Assembly (NCBI RefSeq): GCF_015493435.1
Contig: NZ_WGDD01000035.1
Coordinates: 1 to 47,396, forward strand
Origin: Sulfurovum sp.
GTDB taxonomy: Bacteria; Campylobacterota; Campylobacteria; Campylobacterales; Sulfurovaceae
Reading direction: 5' to 3'
DNA: 47,396 bases
The position numbers were made by a program, and so were the translations under genes. The stretch's first letter is position 1; each line of letters begins with the position of its first letter. This document shows positions 18,400 through 26,025 of the stretch, piece after piece. Under the pieces are notes generated by a model, which saw only the letters and a program-made list of their open reading frames with translations, was not told where the DNA came from and did no database searches.

Positions 18400-21300
18400 T
18401 TATTTAAACACTTTCCCACAATCTCTTATGATCGCACCCGGTACAGTAGCTATGGTCATGAACTCTGACATTTGAAGCAGCGGATACATAACAGAGATGT
18501 AATATTTGGGTTCCATGATCTTGGCTTCGCCGTTTTCTATGAGCACGGGGTAGGGCAGCAGTGCGGCATTGTTCGTACCGATACGGCTGATGAACTTGTT
18601 CGTGCGTCTGCCCAGCAGGACGCCGATGAGGGTTGCCCCATTATCGAGTTTTTGTTCAAAGACAACTTTTTTATTATGCTTGATCTTTTTGAGAAGATTA
18701 TTCCCTCTTGCAACTACGACCATATCCTGGTATTGAGGCATTCCGTGCATGAACTGGTATTTCGGCAAAAGCTGGAATTTCAGTTTGTCTTTGGAGTTCA
18801 ACAGATTATCGAAATTGCTTGTGATCTTTTTAAGTGTCGCTTTTGCCGCTTTGTCATTATAGTTATCCTGGAGAAATGCTTTTGCCATATAGATAGGGTT
18901 GGTAATACTGATATGATGATCTTTTTTATTGACAAGCAGGCGAAGCGATGCTGCAAATCCGCGGTTTTTTTTACTTGCTTCCTTTGTGAGTTCTTTATCG
19001 GTAAAGACAATGGAAACCAGTTTTCCTTTTTTGTCAAGCGGTGTGACGGAAAGGATGGAAAAACCTGCTTTTTTCAAACGTTTTTTAGCCTCTTTGACCT
19101 CTATGAATTTGCCTCTGATGTAAGCCGAAACCCTTCCGTGGATCACTTCGCCGATATTGGTTGCTGTATTCTGCGCTTTTTGTTTTGCCGCTCTTTGTTC
19201 AGGCGGAATGTAGTTTGGAGGCATTCGTTTTGAAAATTTGATGGAACGGTCGGCAATATCCTGGCTATTGTATGTTTCCACTTTGACAGGCTGAACCGGT
19301 TTAGGAGGCTTTGGTATGGTTATCTTAATTGTTTCGCCGCCTATTTGAATTGTTTCGCCTTCCTGCTTTGACTGTACAGCAGCTTTTTCCCCGGTTTTCT
19401 TAAGAGCTGCAGGTGCTTCTGTGCCTTTTTTCACAGGGGTGGCAGCTTCAGGTTTTGTTTTCGCTGCCGGAACATGCTCTCTGGTTTGGGTTTTGTTTGC
19501 CGTGACGGTTACAGCCAGTGGTTTGGGTGTTTCGTTGAGCGGGTTGACATTTTCTACGGCGACCATACCCATTGAAGTGAGGATTTCCGGAATTTCTTTG
19601 TCGAGTTTGTCTATCCATTCGACCCGTTTCTTGCTGGTAATGTGCAGTGTATTTTTGACATTGGCAAGTGTCGGCATCCCTATGACCATCTGGTTGGAAT
19701 CTTTTTTGATGTAGACATACATGGTACAGGGTGCAAAAAGGCCTGCATCCGGGCGTGCACCCTTTGTATCAAATACATTGTATGAATAACTCAGGTGACA
19801 GAGTGAATAACTCCAGAAGGCATCAAAACCTCCAATAACGTCTTCTGCATCATCATTATCCATAAAGTTATGGAATCCGGCTATAAGATAGTGTTTGTCA
19901 ATGAATGCAAGTTCAAATTTGTTCTGGAACTCTTCGATAAAGTCGTCCATATCGGTATCATCATCTCTTTTGAAAGTATAAATGAAGTTGAGCATTTTCT
20001 TTTTGGTGGCATTTTCATATGGTATCTGTTTTACGGTGTATTTGAGTCCTTTAGCTTTGAAAAATGTTTCAATCTTTTTATCCAGAGGGGCGAAAGAAGC
20101 GGTAAATTTTCTTTTGACCGTTTCATTGTTGATACCGAGAATATCCAGCATGGCTTCAGGTGTCAAGTGCCCTACATGGGTGACTTTGTCAGTAAGCTTT
20201 TTATAGATGAGCATATTGAAAGGTGAGAAACCTGCGATGCGCGGATCGATATTGAAAAGCGGCATGACGACACTGTCATCGACAGCGGGAAGGAAGCTTA
20301 GTACATCGAGGACAGTTGAGCCGTATTTGGCTTTGTACTGGTCATTGACCCGGTGATGCGGGTCTGCCATGTTGAAGCCGACTGATTCGATCTCTTTTTC
20401 AACCAGCTGATTGTACTGTTTCTCTGCTTTACCCTCTATCACATACATTTTAGCAAGAAATTTTTTCCCGGTTTTGGAAGCGGAAACTGCTGCAGGAGTT
20501 GTCTCTGCTGTCTTGGCAGGTGTTGTTTTTGCAGGTGTTGTTTTTTTGAGCAGCGTCAAAGGATTGACGTTTGGAATAGGCTTCATACCGATCTGTTTCA
20601 GCAGTGCGGGGATCTCCGTGTCAAGTTTTTCTACAAGCTTGACTCTTTTTTCGTCTGTAATACCCAATGTATCAGACCAGTTGTGCAACCTGTACATTCC
20701 GACGAAAAGTTTATTGCTTCCTTTGGGAATGAACATATACATGGTACACGGCGCAAACAGCCCTGCCAGGGGGTGAGCCCCTTTTGTGTCGAACATATTG
20801 TAGGAAAATTCCAGGTGGCAGAGGGAGTAGCTCCAGAATGCATCGTACCCTTTTAGGATTTTCTTGGCATCCGGTGTGCCTTCCATGAAGTTATGATATC
20901 CAGCTATCAGATAATTTTTATCGATGAATGCTGTTTCAAACTTGTCCTGGATCTCATCCATGAAATCTTCGATATCATCGACAGGTTGAAAGTCGTATTC
21001 GTATGTGAGCATAGTTTGTTTTGGCAGTTTTTTTACAGGCAGATAACGCTTTTTCCCGCCCAGCTCTTTTTCAAGCATTGCATTGAGCGGCTTGAAGCTT
21101 TCAGTAAATGTTTTTCGGACTTTGTCATTTTTGATACCCAGTATGTCAAGCATGACTTTGGGACTGAGGTGGCCTACCTGTGTATACGGCTCATCAAGCT
21201 TTTTGGCAATGAGCATATTGAACGGTCCGAAACCGGCGATGCGCGGATCGATATTCAGCAGGGGGAGCATCATTTTGTCATTGACGACAGGCATGAAGCT

Positions 21301-21549
21301 GAGTACATCAAGTACAGTCGATCCGTATTTCTTTTTGTACTGGTCGTTGACCCTCTTGTGGGGATCGGTCAAATGAAAACCGATTGTTTTGATCTTTTCT
21401 TCCATCAGAGCGTTGAACTTGTCCTGAATATTGCCGTCGACAGTGTAAATAACAGCAAGCGAGTTGTCACTTTTTTCATTAGCCGAAAAGAGTGTGGCGG
21501 GCATCAGGAGTATGATGCCAAGAAGGAGCACTTTTCTAAAAACAGACAT
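18400..21549 (-). CDS. Large exported protein with duplicated DUF302-like module
   Basis: A 1049-residue protein with a signal peptide (VLLLGIILLMPATLFSA). Residues of about 31-335 and 366-680 are tandem copies of one module; both contain RVNDQY.KYGSTVLDVLSF and NIDPRIAGF.PFNMLI. Each module has two DUF302-like segments: GPFNMLIAKK..TQVGHLSP..MLDIL, and a later one with AGLFAPCTMY followed by a basic strand. Between the two segments both copies keep FWSYSLCHL, so a Cys-His and a later Cys are invariant. A Lys/Pro/Ala-rich linker (about 680-790) leads to a different C-terminal domain (about 795-1049) shared with the 637-residue protein at 31933-33846. The function is unknown. A periplasmic or outer-envelope location is inferred from the signal peptide. 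The DUF302 assignment is from remembered family features. Confidence 0.78.
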   Translation of the reverse strand: MSVFRKVLLLGIILLMPATLFSANEKSDNSLAVIYTVDGNIQDKFNALMEEKIKTIGFHLTDPHKRVNDQYKKKYGSTVLDVLSFMPVVNDKMMLPLLNIDPRIAGFGPFNMLIAKKLDEPYTQVGHLSPKVMLDILGIKNDKVRKTFTESFKPLNAMLEKELGGKKRYLPVKKLPKQTMLTYEYDFQPVDDIEDFMDEIQDKFETAFIDKNYLIAGYHNFMEGTPDAKKILKGYDAFWSYSLCHLEFSYNMFDTKGAHPLAGLFAPCTMYMFIPKGSNKLFVGMYRLHNWSDTLGITDEKRVKLVEKLDTEIPALLKQIGMKPIPNVNPLTLLKKTTPAKTTPAKTAETTPAAVSASKTGKKFLAKMYVIEGKAEKQYNQLVEKEIESVGFNMADPHHRVNDQYKAKYGSTVLDVLSFLPAVDDSVVMPLFNIDPRIAGFSPFNMLIYKKLTDKVTHVGHLTPEAMLDILGINNETVKRKFTASFAPLDKKIETFFKAKGLKYTVKQIPYENATKKKMLNFIYTFKRDDDTDMDDFIEEFQNKFELAFIDKHYLIAGFHNFMDNDDAEDVIGGFDAFWSYSLCHLSYSYNVFDTKGARPDAGLFAPCTMYVYIKKDSNQMVIGMPTLANVKNTLHITSKKRVEWIDKLDKEIPEILTSMGMVAVENVNPLNETPKPLAVTVTANKTQTREHVPAAKTKPEAATPVKKGTEAPAALKKTGEKAAVQSKQEGETIQIGGETIKITIPKPPKPVQPVKVETYNSQDIADRSIKFSKRMPPNYIPPEQRAAKQKAQNTATNIGEVIHGRVSAYIRGKFIEVKEAKKRLKKAGFSILSVTPLDKKGKLVSIVFTDKELTKEASKKNRGFAASLRLLVNKKDHHISITNPIYMAKAFLQDNYNDKAAKATLKKITSNFDNLLNSKDKLKFQLLPKYQFMHGMPQYQDMVVVARGNNLLKKIKHNKKVVFEQKLDNGATLIGVLLGRRTNKFISRIGTNNAALLPYPVLIENGEAKIMEPKYYISVMYPLLQMSEFMTIATVPGAIIRDCGKVFK

Positions 21550-21639
21550 AGGGATATCCTTTTGTAATTAATAATATAGGATAGCATAAAGTATATGGAT
21601 AAAATTAATGAAATTAATGATTTTTGATCAATAGAAGTG

Positions 21640-21668
21640 AAAAGCTACCAAAAGTTACGGCAGCTTTT
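21640..21668 (-). terminator. Terminator after the LEA-like repeat gene
   Basis: On the minus strand AAAAGCTGCC, a 9-base loop and GGTAGCTTTT form a 10-bp stem (one G-U pair) ending in a short T-run. It lies just downstream of the stop at 21690 and separates this gene from the DUF302-like gene that starts at 21549. Confidence 0.7.
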
Positions 21669-21689
21669 CGGGGAAAATATGCGGGAAGA

Positions 21690-22445
21690 TTATTTGTGTG
21701 CTTCGTTGTCGTCAGCTACTTCTTTTACAGATTTTCTTGACTCTTTTGAAATTGTCTTAGTAGAGTCGTTGGCATTGTCAGAGATTGTTTTAGTAGAGTC
21801 ATTGGCATTGTCAGAAACATCTTTTACAGATTTTCTTGTCTCTTTTGAAATTGTTTTAGTAGAGTCATTGGCATTGTCAGAAACATCTTTTACAGAATCT
21901 CGTGAATCATTGGAAATTGTTTTGGTGGAATCATTGGCATTGTCAGAAACATCTTTTACGGAATCTCTTGAGTCATTGGAGACTGTTTTGACAGAATCTC
22001 TTGAATCGTTGGATACAGTTTTTGTTGCATCATTGATGTCTTTGGAGACAGAGACAGCAGAATCTTTCATGTCTTTTGATGCGATAGTGGTAGAATCTTT
22101 AAGATCTTTCGTTGTATTGGTAATGGAATCTTTTGTATCTTCTGATACTTCTACTGTTGCGTCCCTGACATCTTTGCTGGTAGATACCTGAGCTGTTTTA
22201 AGGTCGTCAGATACTTTAACACCTGTGTCTTTTGCGTCGGCACTGACGTTTGTTACCGTTCTTTCTGCACTTTTACTGGTTTCAACCGCACCGTCTTTCA
22301 TAGATTCGACACTGTCTTTCGCATCTTTACTCATACTGATACTTGCTTCTTTCATATCTTTGAACATATCTCCAAAGCTGAAGTCTGCATGTACACTTGT
22401 AAAAAGTGCTGCCGCTGCTACACATGAAATTACTATTTTTTTCAT
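21690..22445 (-). CDS. Exported LEA-like protein built of 11-residue repeats
   Basis: A 251-residue protein with a signal peptide (KKIVISCVAAAALFTSVHA). The rest is almost wholly low-complexity and hydrophilic, made of 11-residue units near D-x-x-D-S-x-K-x-[VI]-S-x, for example NDSRDSVKDVS and DNANDSTKTIS. It has no proline, cysteine or aromatic residue in the repeat part. This pattern resembles group 3 LEA proteins, which are disordered in water and form amphipathic helices on drying or near membranes. The start at 22445 (ATG after AAGGAAACC) is chosen over 22490, which would add 15 residues before a good signal peptide. A role in envelope stress protection is inferred; a coiled-coil surface filament is an alternative. 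Confidence 0.82.
   Translation of the reverse strand: MKKIVISCVAAAALFTSVHADFSFGDMFKDMKEASISMSKDAKDSVESMKDGAVETSKSAERTVTNVSADAKDTGVKVSDDLKTAQVSTSKDVRDATVEVSEDTKDSITNTTKDLKDSTTIASKDMKDSAVSVSKDINDATKTVSNDSRDSVKTVSNDSRDSVKDVSDNANDSTKTISNDSRDSVKDVSDNANDSTKTISKETRKSVKDVSDNANDSTKTISDNANDSTKTISKESRKSVKEVADDNEAHK
21744..21985 (-). repeat. Tandem 33/66-bp DNA repeats coding 11-residue units
   Basis: The segment GGCATTGTCA recurs at 21771, 21804, 21870 and 21936, that is with spacings of 33, 66 and 66 bases, equal to 11 and 22 codons. Near-identity at the DNA level shows recent expansion. Copy number is likely to vary between strains by slippage or recombination without breaking the frame. Confidence 0.85.
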
Positions 22446-22627
22446 CTGGTTTCCTTTTAATTGATTTTTTGGGTTCCACCATCTTAGCACCTAAACTTTA
22501 AATAAAAACTTAAATATTATAAAAAAATGTAATTAAATTTTATGATGATAATCAATGGAACTGTGTTATTAAAGATAATTGGTTACAATGTCAAAACAAA
22601 ATACCAAAGTATAAAGGAGATGTATAA

Positions 22628-23050
22628 ATGGAAAGGTTTTTACGTCACATTACGATGCTGACAGCAGCAACAACAGTGCTTGTCATGGCAGAAGGATACA
22701 CACAGGCGGACAGAATAGCGGACATGCAAAAGATGGCACAAGCCATGCAGGATATACAGTCCGGCTTTTTTTACAATAATGTCGATATTGTCAAAGCAGG
22801 GACAAAAGTGCTGAAAAACACGATCGTCAATGTAAGACCGATCGATTCAGAAGTGAACAATAAAGATATTTATGAAAAATGGCTCAACAATGATTTGAAA
22901 ATGACACATAAAATTCAAAAGAAGATCAAAAAGAAAGCAACAGTACTCGAAGAGCGTTTTGCAGACGGCGATGCGATTCAGGCTTTACAGGAATACAGCA
23001 GAATCGCGCAGCAGTGTATGAAATGCCATGTCCGTTTGAGAAAATGGTAA
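22628..23050 (+). CDS. Small periplasmic c-type cytochrome
   Basis: A 140-residue protein with an N-terminal signal segment (RHITMLTAATTVLVMAEG). It carries one heme-binding motif, CMKCH, about ten residues from its C-terminus (QQCMKCHVRLRKW). Mostly helical sequence with a single C-terminal CxxCH resembles the cytochrome c-prime/c556 layout; the exact subfamily is uncertain. A methionine-rich stretch (ADMQKMAQAMQDIQ) near residue 35 could supply an axial ligand. AAAGGAGATG gives a good ribosome-binding site. It is followed after 98 bases by the second adaptor gene, with no clear terminator between. The electron partner is unknown. Confidence 0.8.
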   Translation: MERFLRHITMLTAATTVLVMAEGYTQADRIADMQKMAQAMQDIQSGFFYNNVDIVKAGTKVLKNTIVNVRPIDSEVNNKDIYEKWLNNDLKMTHKIQKKIKKKATVLEERFADGDAIQALQEYSRIAQQCMKCHVRLRKW

Positions 23051-23148
23051 TATCCTGCATAACGATTAACCATAAAGCAGTAAAATAGCCTTATGAATTT
23101 CCTTGGGCAAAGAGGATTTTAAAACTTTAGAATGAAAAGAAACACTAT

Positions 23149-23949
23149 ATGTTGAAACTAAAAAATACTATTCTGTTCATACTTCTTTTTGGAAGCACAG
23201 TCTATGCAGGCGGAATTTCTCTGACCGGTACCATTGTGTCTGACGGACAGAAAATGATCGGAAGCCGCTATATGGGGTATGTCAAAAAGGTGTATGTCAA
23301 ACTCGGAGACAAGGTCAAGCGCGAAGATGATCTTTATGAAATGGAATCAGCAGAATTTGACATTATGAAGACACAGGCCAATCTGATGCTTGAACAGTCT
23401 CAGATCGCTTTGGAATACTGGAAAGACCGCTTGCGTGTGATCAATAAAAAGAAAGAGAATGTCAAAAAGAAATACGGCATGACCGGGTTTGGCATGGACG
23501 ATCTTGAAGGACAGATTGAAACAGTCAAGGCAATGCTCGAATCTACCAAAATTATGGTTAAACATGCGGCAGAACAGGTAAAACAGATGGCTATAGTGTT
23601 TAATTATCTTAAAATGAAAGCACCGGCAGACGGTGTTGTGGTACAAAAAAATATCAAAGTGGGAGATATGGTCATGCCCGGTATGCTGACCATAATGATC
23701 GTTGATACGGAACATCTTGAAATCGATGTTTCGCTTCCTGCGGGAATTATAGGAAAAATACACGAAGGCCAGCGGCTTGCAGTGGAAATACCTGCAATCA
23801 AGTACAATACGATCGGGAAGATAAAGGCCATTATTCCCGATGCAAACCCTATGACACACAAGATCAAAATGCGTGTCTCTTTTGACAAGGGAAAGAAAAA
23901 TATCTTCCCCGGAATGTATGCAAAAGTAATCATCCCGGAAGGTACGTAA
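23149..23949 (+). CDS. Second RND-type periplasmic adaptor without an adjacent pump
   Basis: A 266-residue HlyD/AcrA-type adaptor with a signal peptide (NTILFILLFGSTVYA) and the same plan as the protein at 13445-14242. Shared marks include SGSVVSDNQKMM versus TGTIVSDGQKMI, SRYMG(F/Y)VKK, the second lipoyl half (YLKMKAPADGVVVQKNIKVG) and the C-terminal FPGMYAKVII. The coiled-coil hairpin is longer and more basic (INKKKENVKKKYGMTG). No pump or outer-membrane gene is next to it. It may serve the pump at 14245-17597 as an alternative adaptor or work with a distant one. It follows a cytochrome gene and precedes an oxidoreductase. Confidence 0.85.
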   Translation: MLKLKNTILFILLFGSTVYAGGISLTGTIVSDGQKMIGSRYMGYVKKVYVKLGDKVKREDDLYEMESAEFDIMKTQANLMLEQSQIALEYWKDRLRVINKKKENVKKKYGMTGFGMDDLEGQIETVKAMLESTKIMVKHAAEQVKQMAIVFNYLKMKAPADGVVVQKNIKVGDMVMPGMLTIMIVDTEHLEIDVSLPAGIIGKIHEGQRLAVEIPAIKYNTIGKIKAIIPDANPMTHKIKMRVSFDKGKKNIFPGMYAKVIIPEGT

Positions 23950-24029
23950 AAAAAGAGACCCTTTTTGTAGATTTATCGCTGAAAAAATGCTACACTATTC
24001 TATAAAAATACTTTGAAGGATAGCGTCTG

Positions 24030-24983
24030 ATGGAAAATGTATATGATCTTATAATAATAGGCGGCGGACCCGGAGGCATAGGGTCCGCAGTAGAAGCAAA
24101 TGTACTGGGGCTTAAAAAAGTACTGATGATAGAAAAAACGGATAATCATTCCCATACGATACGCAAATTTTACAAAGATCAAAAACGTGTTGATAAGGAT
24201 TGGCAGGGGCAAGCAGTGGACCTTGAAGGCAATGTCGAATTTACAGACGGTACCAAAGAGAGCACGCTTGACTACTTTGACAGGCTTCTTGACGATGAAT
24301 CGATCGATACACGTTTTAACTGCGCTGTGGAAAAAGTTGAGAAGATCGACGGACTTTTCCATGTCACTTCGGGCTGCGGTACGGATCTGGCTAAAAATAT
24401 CATTGTTTCCATCGGACGCATGGGAAAACCCAATAAACCTTCCTATAAAATCCCTGCATCACTCAGGCAGCAGGTCAATTTTAACCTGGACAAATGCAGC
24501 AACGGCGAAAAGATACTTGTTGTAGGGGGCGGTGATACCGCTGTGGAGTATGCCTGTGATTTGAGCAGTACGAATGAAGTGGTATTGAATTACAGAAGAG
24601 AAGAGCTTACCCGACCCAATCCGACCAATCAGGAAATGATAAGTGAGTATTGTGAGAATGATGCTGTCAGGGTCAGGCTTGGTGTTGACATTGAAGGTTT
24701 GGAGAATATGCACGGACAGGTCCAGGTCAATTTCACGGACGGGCCGGAACTTTTTGACAGAGTGATCTATGCCATAGGCGGAACAACGCCGGTTGATTTT
24801 CTCAAAAGCTGCAACATCCCGCTTGATGAGACGGGAGAACCTATGTTTGATGAAAATTACGAAAGCGGTGTTGATGGGATGTATATCGCCGGTGATATTG
24901 CATTTAAAAGCGGCGGGAGTATTGCAATTGCTCTTAATCACGGTTATCGTATCGTAACACATATTTTAAGCAAGGAGAACTAA
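24030..24983 (+). CDS. fqrB: FqrB-like flavoprotein (flavodoxin/ferredoxin:NADPH or quinone reductase)
   Basis: A 317-residue FAD/NAD(P)-binding protein of the thioredoxin-reductase fold but without the CxxC redox pair. FAD binds at IIIGGGPGGIG (9-18), NAD(P) at LVVGGGDTAVEYA (near 165), and the second FAD motif is GMYIAGDIAFKSGGSIAIA near 290. Overall it matches closely what I remember of Helicobacter HP1164 and Campylobacter Cj0559 (FqrB), including RIDKD-like, KPNKP and AIGGTTPVDFLK segments. Those enzymes move electrons between NADPH and flavodoxin or ferredoxin, linked to 2-oxoacid oxidoreductases. The same role here would feed the Oor enzyme at 42.3-45.2 kb. It ends with TAA directly joined to the ATG of the DJ-1 gene. 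Confidence 0.85.
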   Translation: MENVYDLIIIGGGPGGIGSAVEANVLGLKKVLMIEKTDNHSHTIRKFYKDQKRVDKDWQGQAVDLEGNVEFTDGTKESTLDYFDRLLDDESIDTRFNCAVEKVEKIDGLFHVTSGCGTDLAKNIIVSIGRMGKPNKPSYKIPASLRQQVNFNLDKCSNGEKILVVGGGDTAVEYACDLSSTNEVVLNYRREELTRPNPTNQEMISEYCENDAVRVRLGVDIEGLENMHGQVQVNFTDGPELFDRVIYAIGGTTPVDFLKSCNIPLDETGEPMFDENYESGVDGMYIAGDIAFKSGGSIAIALNHGYRIVTHILSKEN

Positions 24984-25544
24984 ATGGCAAGTGTATTGCT
25001 GCCTATGGCAGAAGGATTTGAAGAGGTGGAAGCCGTTGCGCTGATCGATGTTATGCGCCGAGGCGGTATTGATGTGCGTGTGGCGTATCTTGAAGATGAA
25101 ATGCAAGGCAATCTTGTACTTGGAGCGCACGGTATTACGATTCAGGCGGATACGTCCATTAAAAACGTTATTTCTGATGATTTTGATATGATCGTCCTTC
25201 CTGGCGGCTGGGGAGGTACGCAGGCATTGGCCGAAAATGCAAGGATACTGGAACTGCTGAGAGAATTCAAAGAGAATAAAGCAGTGGGTGCAATGTGTGC
25301 CGCCCCGTATGCGTTAAAAAAAGCGGGTGTACTCGGAGAACGCTATACGGCGTATCCCGGAGTGGAGAAAGAGATCGATCAGCCAGGTTATGTTGCAGAT
25401 GAAAAAGTGGTAGTGGACGGAAACATCATGACTTCCCAGGGACCGGGGACGGCTGTCTGTTTCGGTCTGGCTATCGTAAAACGTCTCGTCGGTGAAGAAA
25501 GTATGCAGAATGTCAAAGATGCTATGCTGCTGAGCTACTGCTGA
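24984..25544 (+). CDS. DJ-1/PfpI family protein (YajL-like)
   Basis: A 186-residue protein of the DJ-1/ThiJ/PfpI superfamily, nearest in form to YajL. The nucleophile Cys105 sits in the elbow GAMCAAP, with the partner glutamate in EGFEEVEA (Glu14 or Glu16). The loop GGWGGTQAL near residue 75 replaces the usual GG..G motif, and SQGPGTAVCFGLAIV near 150 is typical. Members act as chaperones, deglycases or oxidative-stress sensors; which applies here cannot be told. The start ATG follows the fqrB stop with no gap and has an AAGGAGA ribosome-binding site, so the two genes are co-translated. Confidence 0.92.
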   Translation: MASVLLPMAEGFEEVEAVALIDVMRRGGIDVRVAYLEDEMQGNLVLGAHGITIQADTSIKNVISDDFDMIVLPGGWGGTQALAENARILELLREFKENKAVGAMCAAPYALKKAGVLGERYTAYPGVEKEIDQPGYVADEKVVVDGNIMTSQGPGTAVCFGLAIVKRLVGEESMQNVKDAMLLSYC

Positions 25545-25656
25545 AGCCCGTTTAATTATAAGTATAAATTTACTAAATCATTAGTTTAATTTATATTTGT
25601 CTAAGTTTCCTTTTGTTATAGTATTTTCTATCCTGTAGAGAGAGGAAAGGAACCTG

Positions 25657-25929
25657 ATGAAAAAAATATTGATTATTCTAATGTTGTGCGGTTTATCTGT
25701 CAGAGTATGTGCGAATGAAAATAATAGTTCGGGAGAAAACAACCGAACAAAAGAAGCTGTCCGAAAAGCGATGGAACTTGAAAAAAAATATGCCAAAGAG
25801 CAACGATTCTATTCGGGGGATGAGTATGATTTCAAAGGGGCTGAAGTAAACAAAGACAGCCTGAAGAGTGTACCTGTCATTAAGCCTGACTATGATTTTG
25901 ACATGGATACGGGTGTTTATGATGACTGA
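25657..25929 (+). CDS. Small exported protein of unknown function
   Basis: A 90-residue protein beginning with a clear signal peptide (KKILIILMLCGLSVRVCA). The mature part is about 72 residues and highly charged, with a helical stretch (KEAVRKAMELEKKYAKEQ) followed by an acidic tail (PDYDFDMDTGVYDD). A promoter-like TGTTATAGT is at 25615-25622 and GAAAGGAA precedes the ATG, which supports real expression. No family is recognised. It ends before a hairpin shared with the convergent channel gene. Confidence 0.65.
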   Translation: MKKILIILMLCGLSVRVCANENNSSGENNRTKEAVRKAMELEKKYAKEQRFYSGDEYDFKGAEVNKDSLKSVPVIKPDYDFDMDTGVYDD

Positions 25930-25984
25930 GAGGAATGAAAACTTTTTTCTGCTTTAAGTGTTGGAAATTTTTTGGAGACGAGGA

Positions 25985-26008
25985 AACAGGCGGTAATAAC
26001 AGCCTGTT
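25985..26008. terminator. Hairpin between convergent genes
   Basis: AACAGGC (25985-25991) and GCCTGTT (26002-26008) form a 7-bp stem between the small exported gene and the channel gene ending at 26026. The T-runs are short, so efficiency is uncertain. Confidence 0.5.
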
Positions 26009-26025
26009 ATATCAATCGCCGTACT

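Noticed and set aside
18472-19233. Several plus-strand open frames across the DUF302-like gene (also at 19870-20226 and 20893-21567)
   Set aside because: The minus-strand protein has clear internal duplication and a paralogue. The plus-strand frames mirror that duplication only because the DNA is repeated.
21744-21985. Regularly spaced repeats, considered as a CRISPR array
   Set aside because: Spacing is a multiple of 33 bases, the intervening sequence is also repetitive and in frame with a protein, and there are no unique spacers or cas genes.
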